In this document: positions 25,579 through 35,596 of the stretch, one piece after another
Numbering within the stretch: position 1 is the stretch's first letter
How the letters are laid out: each line of letters opens with the position of its first letter
Origin: Roseimaritima multifibrata
GTDB taxonomy: Bacteria > Planctomycetota > Planctomycetia > Pirellulales > Pirellulaceae
Length of the DNA: 64,000 nucleotides
Assembly (NCBI RefSeq): GCF_007741495.1
Contig: NZ_CP036262.1
Location: forward strand, 4,216,001 to 4,280,000
Direction: 5' to 3'
Notes under the pieces: generated by a model
What the model was told of the DNA's origin: nothing
Seen by the model: the letters and a program-made list of their open reading frames with translations, nothing else
Databases searched by the model: none
Made by a program: the position numbers and the translations under genes

Positions 25579-26913
25579 ATGCTGCATAAAGTCCCCCCTC
25601 CAAACCAAACTCGACAAAAATTCATTGTGACCATGCTATCGGTTTCAATGACCATGTTCCTGCTTGGTGGAGCCCTCGGGTATTGGGCGATCAGCAAATT
25701 TCGTCCGGCCGCGGCGGCCAGCGCTGCGGGTGGGGGTCCGGGCGACGGAACCAAGAAAAAGCCGGGCGGCCGCCAAGCTCAACTGGTCCGTGTTGGCACC
25801 ATTGAGCGGAAAAAGATCGTCCCGGTCAAAACGCTTGTTGGCGACCTAATTGCGGTTCGTCGAGCGACTGTCGCGACCGAAATCGCTGGAAAAGTCATTG
25901 AACTGCCTGTCGATGAGGGGTCCCACGTGGTTGCTGGCGAGACGTTGCTCGCACGGATGGATGATACTTGGCTCAAGCTAGAGGAAGCCAAGATCAACGC
26001 ATTGATTACCGAAAAAGAGGCGACGCTCGCCTTCGAGAAAACCGACTTGGTTCGCTTTGAGGATCTATTCAAGCGAAATGCATTGTCGGCAAGTGAAGTC
26101 GAACAGAAACGTTCACTTTTCGCAGAACTGGAAGCTTCTCTAGCGAACCTGAAAGTTGCGTTGAACGAGGCAACTACCCGCAACGAGCGGCTAGACATCT
26201 TCGCACCGTTTGATGGAAGCGTTGTTGCCAAGAATGCCGAAATTGGTGAATACCTGCCCGTCGGAAGTCCCGTCGTTGAAATCGTTTCGTCGGGACGAAT
26301 CGATGCACGCATCATGGTCCCCGAAGCCTCTTTGCCACTCATCGCGGTCGGCGACACCCTTGACATGGTGATCGATAGCCTTGGTCTTGAACTGCAAGGG
26401 ACCGTCTTTTCCATCAATGCACAAGGATCCGTCGGCAGCCGGACTTTTCCGGTTCGAATCGAATTAGAAGACCAAAAGGGAAAGCTGCGTCCGGGAATGG
26501 GAGTCAGCGCGTTCGTCCCGGTCACGCAAGAGTCGACTGAACTACTCGTGCCGCGAGACGCTGTCTTAATGGCCCCCGACGAATCGATCATCTGGGTTCT
26601 GGTCGAAGCCGACTCGCCCGCTTCGGAAACCAAACCTGCGGAAACACCAAAAAGCGAAACAGGTAAACCAAACGGAGCTCCTCAGTTGGTCGCGCAACCG
26701 ATCCCGGTCCGCGTCCTGTCTCATACTCGAGACGCTTACGCGATCGCCTGCATGCGGAGCGTCGATGAGGAACACGTCCAACCGGGCGTCCAGGTCGTCA
26801 CCGAAGGACTGGAACGGCTAACTCCAGGAACCCTTGTCCGTATCGACGCAGATCGATCGCTGCTGCAACCGGTGCCTGGAACCTACCGTACCGGACAACA
26901 AATCGCAGACTAA
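25579..26913 (+). CDS. RND efflux periplasmic adaptor (HlyD/AcrA-type membrane fusion protein)
   Basis: The start is placed at ATG 25579 (MLHKVPPPNQ); the frame is open far upstream, but that region is repeat DNA. The 444-residue product has an N-terminal membrane anchor (about residues 15-38, IVTMLSVSMTMFLLGGALGYW), a Gly/Lys-rich linker, and the RND adaptor layout: lipoyl half (GKVIELPVDEGSHVVAGETLLARMD), coiled-coil hairpin (TEKEATLAFEKTDLVRFEDLFKRNALSASEVEQKRSLFAELEASLANL), second lipoyl half (IFAPFDGSVVAKNAEIGEYLPVGSPVVEIV) and beta-barrel (RSFTFPVRIELEDQKGKLRPGMGVSAFVPV-like). A Pro/Ala/Glu linker at about 355-375 is unusual. It is followed by the RND permease 74 bases downstream. No outer-membrane partner is in the window. 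Confidence 0.9.
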   Translation: MLHKVPPPNQTRQKFIVTMLSVSMTMFLLGGALGYWAISKFRPAAAASAAGGGPGDGTKKKPGGRQAQLVRVGTIERKKIVPVKTLVGDLIAVRRATVATEIAGKVIELPVDEGSHVVAGETLLARMDDTWLKLEEAKINALITEKEATLAFEKTDLVRFEDLFKRNALSASEVEQKRSLFAELEASLANLKVALNEATTRNERLDIFAPFDGSVVAKNAEIGEYLPVGSPVVEIVSSGRIDARIMVPEASLPLIAVGDTLDMVIDSLGLELQGTVFSINAQGSVGSRTFPVRIELEDQKGKLRPGMGVSAFVPVTQESTELLVPRDAVLMAPDESIIWVLVEADSPASETKPAETPKSETGKPNGAPQLVAQPIPVRVLSHTRDAYAIACMRSVDEEHVQPGVQVVTEGLERLTPGTLVRIDADRSLLQPVPGTYRTGQQIAD

Positions 26914-26987
26914 ACCAGGACTCCCGTTCACTGCAGATCCGCTCAAATTGTGCTGAGTTCAATCGATCGACTCCTAAGAAAAACATC

Positions 26988-29900
26988 ATGGACATTATCA
27001 AATTTTCGATTGAAAATCCCGTCAAGACGTCGGTCGGCGTGATCCTGGTATTGCTGTTTGGCGTGATTGCACTTGCCAGAATCCCCGTTCAACTTGTTCC
27101 CGACGTCGATCGTCCGGTCGTTACGGTGCGAACCAACTGGAGTGGCCGTAGCCCAGAAGAGATCGAAAAATCGATCATCATCGAACAGGAGCAAAAACTT
27201 AAATCGGTCCAAGGTTTGTGGAAGATGACGTCGCTGGCCAGTTTGGGCAGTGCACGAATTACGCTCGAATTCAATGTTGGTGCATCGCCGGAACGCATTC
27301 TGCAAGAGGTCTCCAACAAAATCGATGAAGTCCCCGAGTACCCCGAAGACGTCGACCGCCCAATCATCGACGTGGCCGACACCGCCGGCGATAACGCAAT
27401 CGCCTATCTGTTGCTCCAGGCCGATGACCCCGATTTTGAAGTAGCCACGTTCTACGATTACGCCGACCGCTTCCTCAAGCCAAGCCTTGAACGGATCGAA
27501 GGGGTTGCCGAAATCGATATCAAAGGAGGCCGCCAGCATCAGATCCAAGTCCGATTCGATCCGAAGGCTTTGGCCCGCCGGGGAATCACGATCGCGGAAA
27601 TGAATTCGGCACTCCGCCTGGACAACGTAAATGCTTCGGCAGGCGACATGGCGAACAACCGCCAAGACGTACGCTTTCGCGTTGTCGGTCAATACGATTC
27701 GTTAGAGCCACTTCGCGACACGATCATCAAATATGACGAAGAAGGGAGCCCTATCCGAGTCGCGGATGTGGCAAAGGTCGAACTGGCTTTGGAAAAAACG
27801 GTCCACTTCGACCAATGCAAAGGCAAAACATCGATGACGATTTTTGTCAAAAGAAAGACCGGTAGCAACGTCCTGGACATCATCGACCGAGTCAACGTGG
27901 TCGTCGACCAAATGAACGCGGAAGGAGGCGTCCTACGGAGTTTTAAGAATGACCGCCATGGGCTTCGCTTGCGAATGGCGTTTGACGACTCCTACTACAT
28001 CTATAGTGCCGTGGGCCTGGTGCGTAACAACCTATGGCTGGGCGGCGGGCTAGCCGTGTTAGTGCTGTTGCTGTTTCTACGAAGCGTACGATCAACACTC
28101 ATTATCGCAGTGGCCATCCCGATCTCCGTCGTCGGCACATTTGTTGTCATGTGGTTTGCGGACCGTAACCTCAACGTGATCTCTCTGGCAGGGTTAAGTT
28201 TTGCCGTTGGCATGGTAGTCGACAACGCGATCGTCGTCCTTGAAAACATTGACCGACATCTAAAGATGGGGTCCCCGCCAGCCCGTGCCGCCTACGAGGG
28301 AACTCGCGAGGTTTGGGGTGCCATTCTTGCATCGACGTTAACCACCATTGCCGTTTTTGCTCCGGTACTAACGATCCAGGACGAAGCAGGGCAATTATTC
28401 TACGACCTGATTCTGGCTGTTTGTGCTGCCGTCGCATTGTCGTTTGTGGTCTCCATCACCGTGATCCCCACCGCCGCTTCGTTGTTGCTGCGTTCCTCGG
28501 CGGAGAACATTCCCTCTCCCAGCGGCGTGGTTTCCGAAGAACCGAAATCACGTTTCAGATTATCAAACCTATTTGGGTTATCGGGAATATTTGGTTGGCT
28601 GAACGACGCCTGGGCCAACCTGATTTACTTGCTTACCTTCCGCAGCGTATCTAGCGCGTGGCTGCGGATCATGCTGATCGGCCTCACCATGTTCGTGTCG
28701 ATCGGGCTCAGTTTGCTGCTGATGCCGCCGGCAAGCTACTTACCGAACGGCAACAAAAACTTCACGTTCTGCCGGATGTCGACACCCGCTGGCTACTCGG
28801 TGATGGAAAACTACTATGTCGGACAACGCATCGAACAAGAACTAAAACCATTCTGGAGCGCAAAAAACTCAGCAGAAGCATCTCAGCATGGTCCGGTCGT
28901 CGATCAACGCACCGGAGAAGAATACACAGAAATCCCTGCGTTAAAGGAGTACTTCTTCGTCGTTGCCCGTGGCAGCGTTTTCATGGTCGGGATCAGCCAG
29001 GACCCCGACAATGTGAAACCTTTGGCGGCGGTTTTCAACAAATCGTTTGGGGTCATCCCCGCCAGTAAAGGCGTAACGTCCCAAGCCTCGATTTTCGGTC
29101 GCGGTGCCGGCAGTTCCAATGCGGTCGATATCGAAATCAGCGGGAATGATCTAGTACGTTTGAAAATCGCGTGCACCTATCTAGAAAAAGAACTACAAAA
29201 CGCGTTTTCAAAATTCTCCGTTCGATCGTCGCCCGACAACTTCAATGAATCCGGGCCCGAACGACGGTTGCAAATCAAACAAGAAGTCGCCAAACGCCTG
29301 AACATCAGCGTTAGCGAATTGGCGAACTCCGCTCGAGCCATGATCGACGGGACGTTTGTTGGTGATTTCGATTTCGAAGGGGATAACATTGACCTGATCC
29401 TGTTGCGGGATCCAGCAGCGGAAATCTCTCCTGACGAAATCGAAGAACTACCGATCGCGGTGCGTGAAGCAAACGGCAAAGTCGTTATGGTTCCGCTTGG
29501 ACAGATCGCCGATTTTGTCCCGTCGGAAGCCTCGCAAGAAATCCGCCGTGTCGAACAGCAACGCGCGATCGCATTGACTGTCACTCCACCGAATGACATC
29601 GCACTGGAGCAGGCTCAACAAACGATCATGGACGTCGTCGCACAGGCTCGCACCGAAGGCTATTTGGGAAGCGACATTTTTGTTTCCCTATCCGGCAACG
29701 CTGACCGTTTGTCAGAAGTCCGATCGTCTTTGATGGGTAATTGGGACGGCTGGAACTGGGCGTCCGTCGGCAGCGTCGCACTCAGCCGTTTTTTCCTGGC
29801 CCTTGTCATCACCTACCTTTTGATGACCGCTCTGTTTGAGAACTTTCTCTACCCGCTGGTCATCATGTTCACCGTCCCGCTGGCAACCGTTGGAGGTTTC

Positions 29901-30374
29901 ATCGGATTGTGGTTTGTACGTCAAAGTGATCCGAGCCAACAGTTAGACGTTCTGACAATGTTAGGGTTCGTCATTCTGGTTGGCGTGGTGGTCAACAACG
30001 CGATTTTGATTGTCCACCAAGCACTCAACAATATGCGTGGGGAACATGGTGCGGCAGAAGCCAATTCGGATCCCATGCCGCCCCGTGAAGCCATCCGCGA
30101 ATCGGTAAGAACCCGCATGCGGCCAATCTTCATGACCACCTGTACCAGCGTCTTCGGGATGCTGCCACTTGTTCTGACCCCCGGTAGCGGAAGTGAACTC
30201 TATCGTGGACTAGGTTCTATCGTCGTTGGCGGCCTGATCTTTTCCACCGTTTTCACATTGTTGGTCATCCCCCTACTGTTCAGCCTGGTCCTGGACGCGG
30301 TCGCCTGGTTCAGTCGTCCTAAGCTTGGTTCACCAATCGCTCCCGCACCGTCGACAAGCATCGCCGAGTCATGA
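26988..30374 (+). CDS. RND efflux permease (HAE1/AcrB type)
   Basis: This 1128-residue protein has the AcrB-type layout: membrane helix 1 at residues 12-30 (SVGVILVLLFGVIALARIPVQLVPDVDRPVVTV, with the family PxxLxPDVDxP element), a first large periplasmic loop, helices 2-6 (about 350-510; LAVLVLLLFLRSVRSTLIIAVAIPISVVGTF, LAGLSFAVGMVVDNAIVVLENIDRH with the conserved Asp pair), helix 7 about 570-590, a second periplasmic loop, then helices 8-12 (about 925-1105; TYLLMTALFENFLYPLVIMFTVPLATVGGF, GFVILVGVVVNNAILIVHQ, and a terminal LRGLGSIVVGGLIFSTVFTLLVIPLLFSL-like helix). It probably exports toxic compounds by proton antiport with the adaptor upstream. The sigma factor gene starts 79 bases later; direct co-regulation is not shown. 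Confidence 0.92.
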   Translation: MDIIKFSIENPVKTSVGVILVLLFGVIALARIPVQLVPDVDRPVVTVRTNWSGRSPEEIEKSIIIEQEQKLKSVQGLWKMTSLASLGSARITLEFNVGASPERILQEVSNKIDEVPEYPEDVDRPIIDVADTAGDNAIAYLLLQADDPDFEVATFYDYADRFLKPSLERIEGVAEIDIKGGRQHQIQVRFDPKALARRGITIAEMNSALRLDNVNASAGDMANNRQDVRFRVVGQYDSLEPLRDTIIKYDEEGSPIRVADVAKVELALEKTVHFDQCKGKTSMTIFVKRKTGSNVLDIIDRVNVVVDQMNAEGGVLRSFKNDRHGLRLRMAFDDSYYIYSAVGLVRNNLWLGGGLAVLVLLLFLRSVRSTLIIAVAIPISVVGTFVVMWFADRNLNVISLAGLSFAVGMVVDNAIVVLENIDRHLKMGSPPARAAYEGTREVWGAILASTLTTIAVFAPVLTIQDEAGQLFYDLILAVCAAVALSFVVSITVIPTAASLLLRSSAENIPSPSGVVSEEPKSRFRLSNLFGLSGIFGWLNDAWANLIYLLTFRSVSSAWLRIMLIGLTMFVSIGLSLLLMPPASYLPNGNKNFTFCRMSTPAGYSVMENYYVGQRIEQELKPFWSAKNSAEASQHGPVVDQRTGEEYTEIPALKEYFFVVARGSVFMVGISQDPDNVKPLAAVFNKSFGVIPASKGVTSQASIFGRGAGSSNAVDIEISGNDLVRLKIACTYLEKELQNAFSKFSVRSSPDNFNESGPERRLQIKQEVAKRLNISVSELANSARAMIDGTFVGDFDFEGDNIDLILLRDPAAEISPDEIEELPIAVREANGKVVMVPLGQIADFVPSEASQEIRRVEQQRAIALTVTPPNDIALEQAQQTIMDVVAQARTEGYLGSDIFVSLSGNADRLSEVRSSLMGNWDGWNWASVGSVALSRFFLALVITYLLMTALFENFLYPLVIMFTVPLATVGGFIGLWFVRQSDPSQQLDVLTMLGFVILVGVVVNNAILIVHQALNNMRGEHGAAEANSDPMPPREAIRESVRTRMRPIFMTTCTSVFGMLPLVLTPGSGSELYRGLGSIVVGGLIFSTVFTLLVIPLLFSLVLDAVAWFSRPKLGSPIAPAPSTSIAES

Positions 30375-30453
30375 TTTACGTCCATTGCGAACAGCGGGTA
30401 TGCTTGATTAAATCCAAGCAGGCGAAGCCACCCCCAATTCCTGGAGCGACCAA

Positions 30454-31023
30454 TTGACCGAAGTCACGCAAATCCTCAACCAGATTGAGCAGGGGGACGT
30501 CGCAGCAGCCAGCGAATTGTTACCTCTCGTCTATGCGGAATTGCGCAGATTGGCGACTCACCGAATGCGACGGGAATCGGCCGAGCAGACTTTGCAGCCG
30601 ACCGCACTGGTGCACGAAGCCTACATGCGGCTGATCGGTAACGGAGACAACGATACGATTGAATGGCAAAGCCGCGGACACTTTTTTGGCGCGGCAGCCG
30701 AAGCGATGCGGCGAATCCTTGTCGAAAGCGCTCGGCGACGGAAAAGCTTGAAACGAGGAGGCGAATTTGCCAAATATCAAGTCAGCGAAGAGGACGCGAT
30801 CATCCATGCGGGAGATCCCGACGAGCTTCTAGATTTGGATGCCGCGTTGACGAAACTAGCTGCCGAAGAACCCGAACTGGCAAAGCTGGTTGAACTGCGT
30901 TATTTCACCGGATTGAGCGTTGGTGAAACCGCCGAAGCCCTCGGCGTATCGCCACGGACCGTCAAACGCAATTGGGCGTTCGCGCGAGCATGGTTGGGAC
31001 GTCAAATGCTATTGGATTCATAG
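30454..31023 (+). CDS. ECF-type sigma factor (TIGR02999-like), paired with a Ser/Thr kinase
   Basis: The start is TTG 30454, supported by GGAG eight bases upstream (CTGGAGCGACCAATTG) and by the absence of any earlier ATG; the first internal ATG would cut into region 2. The 189-residue product has region 2 (TQILNQIEQGDVAAASELLPLVYAELRRLATHRM, LQPTALVHEAYMRLIG) and region 4 (ELRYFTGLSVGETAEALGVSPRTVKRNWAFARAWLGRQ). Helix AEAMRRILVESARRRK between them is typical of TIGR02999 planctomycete sigma factors. Genes of this class usually sit directly before a kinase, as here, where the kinase starts 16 bases after the stop. A phosphorylation-dependent activation is inferred from that pairing. Confidence 0.9.
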   Translation: MTEVTQILNQIEQGDVAAASELLPLVYAELRRLATHRMRRESAEQTLQPTALVHEAYMRLIGNGDNDTIEWQSRGHFFGAAAEAMRRILVESARRRKSLKRGGEFAKYQVSEEDAIIHAGDPDELLDLDAALTKLAAEEPELAKLVELRYFTGLSVGETAEALGVSPRTVKRNWAFARAWLGRQMLLDS

Positions 31024-31039
31024 GACCGGAATCAAAACT

Positions 31040-33280
31040 ATGTCGATCGGACACGAACGAGACATTTTTGCCGACGCAATCGAAATCGTCTCGCCAGAAG
31101 AACGCGCTAAATTCGTGAAACAAGCATGCGGCGACAACGAACCGTTGCTGGCAAGCGTGAGCGATCTTCTTCGACAGCACGACCGCTGCGACAGTCCGGT
31201 CGATAAACCGATCCTCGCGGACCTGTCCCCAACCATCACCCGTTTCCAGCCCAACATGCCGCTGTCGCGTCACAAGATTGGCGCGATGGTTGGTCCCTAC
31301 AAACTGATGGAGCAAATCGGGGAAGGGGGGTTTGGATTGGTTTTCGTAGCGGAGCAACAGAAACCGGTTCGCCGCCGAGTCGCATTGAAGATTATCAAAC
31401 CGGGCATGGAAACCCACGAAGTCATCGCTCGTTTCGAAGCGGAACGACAAGCGATCGCGATGATGGATCACGAAAACATCGCCCGTATTTTTGATGCCGG
31501 AGTCACCAACGATGGGCAACCCTATTTCGTAATGGAATTGGTCCGTGGTGTCCCCCTGATCGAATTCTGCGACAACCGTCGCCTGGAGACTCAGGATCGC
31601 CTGAAACTCTTCCGGTCAATCTGCTTGGCCGTGCAGCATGCGCATCAAAAGGGCATCATCCATCGTGACCTGAAACCTTCCAATGTTTTGGTTACCTTGC
31701 AGGACGGTAAACCGATCGCCAAAGTCATCGATTTTGGAATCGTCAAAGCGATCGGCGACCAGAACCTGACCGATAAAACGCTCTACACGCGACTGGCGTC
31801 GATGATCGGAACCCCGGCTTACATGAGCCCCGAACAGGCGGAGATGAGTAACGTCGATGTCGATACCCGCAGCGACATCTATTCGCTTGGAGTCATGTTG
31901 TATGAGCTGTTAACCGGGTCGACGCCATTCACTCGCGAGCGACTGAACAGTGTTGGTTTCGATGAACTTCGGCGTATTATTCGCGAAGAAGAACCGCCCT
32001 GTCCAAGTGCTCGGTTTAGTACTCTAGCTGGCAAGGTGGCGACCACCATTTCTTCCAATCGACAGCTGGAACCGAGTAAGCTGTCGACGCTGATGAAGGG
32101 GGACCTGGATTGGATCGTGATGCGGGCGCTTGATAAGGACCGAGCTCGCCGTTATCCAAGCGCGATCGCAATGGCTGAAGACATCCAGCGATTTTTGATG
32201 GAGCAACCCGTCGAAGCACGCCCTCCTTCGGCCGCCTATCGTTTCTCGAAATTCGCAAAACGACACAAGGCCATTCTATTTACCATCGGCGCAATCGCCG
32301 CGGCCCTGCTAGTCGGAACCGGAGTGAGTATCTGGCAAGCCAAGGTTGCGATTTCCGCTTTGCAAAAAGCCAAAATTGCCGAGAACCAAGCGACGCAGTC
32401 ACACGACGAATTGGAATTGTTTACCGATCGACTGAAACGAGCAAATCAACTGATGATCTCTGGCCGTGCCTACGCCGAAAGCGGGGATTGGGCGAATGCT
32501 CACAAAGCGTGTATGACTGCCACCGAAACGCAACCTCGCTATTTCCACGTCTGGATGGAGCGTGGTTCGCTATACGCCAAGCTAGGGTTGTGGGAAGCGG
32601 CCGCAGCCGATTACGCCAAGGCTCTTGAACTTGGAGCTCCCGTTCACGGAGCGGAATTCATGGGCGTCCCCCAACTGTTCCTGATGGCTAACAATCCAGC
32701 AGCGCAAGCCCAACTATCCAACGCTTTGGCACATTCAGGTGGTGGCGGTTCATGGGGAACGATCTTGAGAGGTCGCATGATTGGCGAACTTTCACAACAA
32801 GACGCGAGCGATTTGGCTGAATTAGCTGAAAGCTTACTGGACGATAGCCCTCAGGAACCAGGCATCCCCAAACGCCCACGGTCCCATATACCACTCGGGG
32901 TCAAACTCTACTTGGCCGGCTGGGCACATCTGGAAGCAGGCGATTTCCAAACAGCCATTGCCCGCCTGGAACAGGGACTTGCCGACGAACCCAACTGGGG
33001 TGGCCACGGAATTGAAAAACCGGTTCTGGCAATGGCGTATCACAAACTGGGCGATACCGAAAAATCGAAAATCGCTTTGGACGAATCAAAGGCAAACCTT
33101 GACAGTTGGCTGGAACAGTCGGTCAGCAAACGCCAAGGTGTCCCACCAATGCCATGGTTTGACTGGATCGAATTTCTAATCAACCACCAACGGGCAACGG
33201 AAATGATCACGGGAAAGCCCCCCGAATCCGACCCGCGTTTTGAAGAACAAAAACGACTGGCTCAGGCAGCGATCCAGTAA
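31040..33280 (+). CDS. Serine/threonine protein kinase with membrane helix and TPR-like repeats
   Basis: The start is placed at ATG 31040; the frame is open upstream into the sigma factor gene, but an ATG 16 bases after its stop fits better. In the 746-residue product, residues about 85-370 are a Hanks-type kinase: G-loop GEGGFG (94-99), catalytic Lys117 in VALKIIK, HRDLKPSN (208-215), DFG (231-233) and GTPAYMSPEQA (257-267). A membrane helix lies near residues 425-450 (ILFTIGAIAAALLVGTGVSIW). The C-terminal part contains TPR-like repeats (AYAESGDWANAHKACMTATE, GSLYAKLGLWEAAAADYAKALELG, AWNRDLP-type pairs) and is probably extracytoplasmic. Such kinases are thought to phosphorylate the neighbouring sigma factor; here that is inferred from gene order only. 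Confidence 0.92.
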   Translation: MSIGHERDIFADAIEIVSPEERAKFVKQACGDNEPLLASVSDLLRQHDRCDSPVDKPILADLSPTITRFQPNMPLSRHKIGAMVGPYKLMEQIGEGGFGLVFVAEQQKPVRRRVALKIIKPGMETHEVIARFEAERQAIAMMDHENIARIFDAGVTNDGQPYFVMELVRGVPLIEFCDNRRLETQDRLKLFRSICLAVQHAHQKGIIHRDLKPSNVLVTLQDGKPIAKVIDFGIVKAIGDQNLTDKTLYTRLASMIGTPAYMSPEQAEMSNVDVDTRSDIYSLGVMLYELLTGSTPFTRERLNSVGFDELRRIIREEEPPCPSARFSTLAGKVATTISSNRQLEPSKLSTLMKGDLDWIVMRALDKDRARRYPSAIAMAEDIQRFLMEQPVEARPPSAAYRFSKFAKRHKAILFTIGAIAAALLVGTGVSIWQAKVAISALQKAKIAENQATQSHDELELFTDRLKRANQLMISGRAYAESGDWANAHKACMTATETQPRYFHVWMERGSLYAKLGLWEAAAADYAKALELGAPVHGAEFMGVPQLFLMANNPAAQAQLSNALAHSGGGGSWGTILRGRMIGELSQQDASDLAELAESLLDDSPQEPGIPKRPRSHIPLGVKLYLAGWAHLEAGDFQTAIARLEQGLADEPNWGGHGIEKPVLAMAYHKLGDTEKSKIALDESKANLDSWLEQSVSKRQGVPPMPWFDWIEFLINHQRATEMITGKPPESDPRFEEQKRLAQAAIQ

Positions 33281-33385
33281 CGAACTAGACAGCCGCACAA
33301 AGCTTCTTATGCAGTATTAGAAACGAGAACATTTCTTGACATGGAAACAGGGCAAACTCTTTTCACACCCCGCAACAGGACGCGG

Positions 33386-34501
33386 TTAACTTGAACGCAA
33401 ATCATTCGTTCCAAGATTCAACGTCACTGGCACCAAGGCTCGGGGTTCGCCTCCTTCTGGAGTTGGCATGACCTCCGGAGAAGCGGTCGCAATCGGATGA
33501 GCGATTGATTTCGATTCGGTCTGCAGAGCCGTTGAAGTGCTGTCACCACTGACAGCACGGTGCAGTGCGGGCAAAGCAAACGCCAGCCCAGCACTGACAA
33601 CCAAGCCCGCGACCGCTTTCCCAGCGTCCCGAGCAATAATCCCTGACGTCTGTTTTATCGGTCGCACTTTTAGTAACACTCCGATCGCCGTTTCCCGACC
33701 AGCCAGCAAACCTAGGAAAACCCATGTTGTGCTCATCGGCATGTTGCTGTGCTCCTTGAACACAATCAAAATGATCGCATAGATAAAATCGATCACGGTT
33801 GCTGATCGGATATCCGAGGTGTTTGTTTTACTGTTGACAATCGCTTGAATAGGCCCGCCGCGGCGAGCAAAGATGATCGCGTGCAGGGCCAACATCACCA
33901 CCGCTGCAAACACGAAGTACAGCACGCTTAGCTTACGCGGCAGATAGACAAAAATATTTGCCAGATCATGGACAAGCCACTGGCTCCACAAAAAGCCGGT
34001 TGAAATCCACTGCAAAGCAACCCAATACGGTTTAGGAGGGGATAAAGCGGTGGCGATCATCCTCTTTTCAAAGGTCTTCGTGATCACCAAATAGACTAAG
34101 ATCCCCACGATAAAGGCAACCAAATAACCGATCATCGACTTGGTCAACATCGATCCCAGATTTCCTGGTGCAAAGACCGCTAACACCAAAAAAGTTGTGC
34201 TGACGGGAATACCAAATCGTGTCAAGAAAAGAATGACCAAAGGCGGAATCAGGTGCAGCCAGGTAATCCCACCAACCGGCACAGGGAATTTTGAAAGCCG
34301 TCCAAATGCGACGTCCCCATCGTGCGTCAACCAGCCGTAGATAAACACCATCATCAAGACGGTGGAAGCGAAAGCCCATAACACCCACCAGGGACGCTTT
34401 GCGTTGGAACTAAGAAAAGTTCCCAGGGTTTGAATCGCATCGTTCGCGACAATCGAATATGCGGCGAACAAGAAGCCTAGCAGTGCGATATAAGTTGCCA
34501 T
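33386..34501 (-). CDS. PiT-like (inorganic phosphate transporter superfamily) permease
   Basis: The start is ATG 34501 (MATYIALLG); a TTG seven codons upstream is unlikely. The 371-residue product has about nine to ten membrane helices. Two sequence elements recall the duplicated PiT signature G-A-N-D and P-V-S-T-T: SIVANDAIQTLGTFLSS near residue 23 with FGIPVSTTFLVLAVFAPGNLGSML near 105, and MPMSTTWVFLGLLAGRE near 270. The overall similarity is weak, so the substrate may not be phosphate. The last 55 residues (GDSTSTALQTESKSIAHP...) form an extra polar tail. The gene is convergent with the kinase gene (105 bases between). Confidence 0.65.
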   Translation of the reverse strand: MATYIALLGFLFAAYSIVANDAIQTLGTFLSSNAKRPWWVLWAFASTVLMMVFIYGWLTHDGDVAFGRLSKFPVPVGGITWLHLIPPLVILFLTRFGIPVSTTFLVLAVFAPGNLGSMLTKSMIGYLVAFIVGILVYLVITKTFEKRMIATALSPPKPYWVALQWISTGFLWSQWLVHDLANIFVYLPRKLSVLYFVFAAVVMLALHAIIFARRGGPIQAIVNSKTNTSDIRSATVIDFIYAIILIVFKEHSNMPMSTTWVFLGLLAGRETAIGVLLKVRPIKQTSGIIARDAGKAVAGLVVSAGLAFALPALHRAVSGDSTSTALQTESKSIAHPIATASPEVMPTPEGGEPRALVPVTLNLGTNDLRSS

Positions 34502-34858
34502 GCGACCATTTCGGTGAAGCAAAGGGAGAAAAGAGAGAAAAGGTCGGCCCCCAATTCAACTGTCCGACATTTCACGGGCGTCGTATCAGCCCCCCAGCCC
34601 CAAAATGTGAAGATTTGATGAACGGCCGGTTCAGCTTCCGTGAATTTCGCCGCCGATCGATTTCATAAATTTCCTCGAATCGACTCTTACACGCTGCAGA
34701 TCTGAAGGCTGCAAGACAGACAAACCAATCGCCTATATTCAGGGTGGCTTTCCCGAAAGAACGGATTGCAAATACCGAAGACCTCTCGGCCAAGACAGCA
34801 GAAAATCCCGCTCTTAGTCGCGGACATCGCCAAACGCCCTTACACGTAGGAAATCAGG
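34502..34858. other. Divergent intergenic region, no gene supported
   Basis: This 357-base region between divergent genes carries the promoters of both. A strong ribosome binding site (AGGAAATCAGG) lies directly before ATG 34859. No dispersed repeat copy was recognised. Confidence 0.45.
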
Positions 34859-35596
34859 ATGGACAACCCTCAAACGGATGACCTTTCACTCAAATCAACA
34901 ACGAAAGAAATCCGCGAACGTTTCGACAATGATGTTGAACGGTTCTCGCAATTAGAAACCGGTCAATCGGCAACGATTGACGCTCCCTTGGCGATGGAGC
35001 TGATTACCCATGCTGCCGTTGCGTCGACGCCCAAGATCGCTCGAGTCCTGGACATCGGCTGTGGAGCAGGAAATAACACGCTGAAACTGAGGCAAGCATA
35101 TGGTCAAGACTTTGCTTGTGACTTAAACGATCTGAGCCAACCGATGATCGACCGAGCAAAGTCGCGGTTACAAGAAATTTGCACAGGCAACATCCTTACG
35201 TGGCACGGTGACTTTCGTGAATGCGAGCTACCGGAAGCGTCCTACGACGTGATTCTTGCCGCCGCCGTGTTGCATCATCTACGCGATGACGACGACTGGC
35301 AGACGGCGTTCGCGAAAATTCACAGTCTGTTGCGTCCGGGAGGAAGTTTCTGGGTGACCGACTTAATCTCCCACGAGACCGCCGGAGTCCAACAGTTAAT
35401 GTGGCATCGATATGGAGAATACCTGCGGGACTTGAACGGGGAGGACTACCGGGACGCGGTGTTCCAATATATCGCCAAGGAAGATTCGCCTCGTCCGGTA
35501 ACGTACCAACTAGATCTGCTACGCAATGTCGGCTTCCGCCATGTGGAACTGCTCCACAAGAACTCTTGTTTCGCCGCTTTTGGCGCCATCAAATAG
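34859..35596 (+). CDS. Class I SAM-dependent methyltransferase
   Basis: The 245-residue product is a cytosolic Rossmann-fold methyltransferase: motif I VLDIGCGAGNNTLKL (residues 63-77), an acidic loop at about 90-97, motif II near SYDVILAAAVLHHLRDD (residues 127-143) and the post-motif LRPGGSFWVTD (158-168). The opening TTKEIRERFDNDVERFSQLETGQSATID resembles CmoA/UbiE-like enzymes that start with RFD..VE..S..E. The substrate cannot be told from the sequence. The ATG is preceded by a strong ribosome binding site. Its neighbours are unrelated in function, so it is probably transcribed alone. Confidence 0.85.
   Translation: MDNPQTDDLSLKSTTKEIRERFDNDVERFSQLETGQSATIDAPLAMELITHAAVASTPKIARVLDIGCGAGNNTLKLRQAYGQDFACDLNDLSQPMIDRAKSRLQEICTGNILTWHGDFRECELPEASYDVILAAAVLHHLRDDDDWQTAFAKIHSLLRPGGSFWVTDLISHETAGVQQLMWHRYGEYLRDLNGEDYRDAVFQYIAKEDSPRPVTYQLDLLRNVGFRHVELLHKNSCFAAFGAIK

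Noticed and set aside
34572-34793. 73-residue minus-strand open frame between permease and methyltransferase
   Set aside because: No ribosome binding site, no recognisable motif and it would occupy the divergent promoter region.
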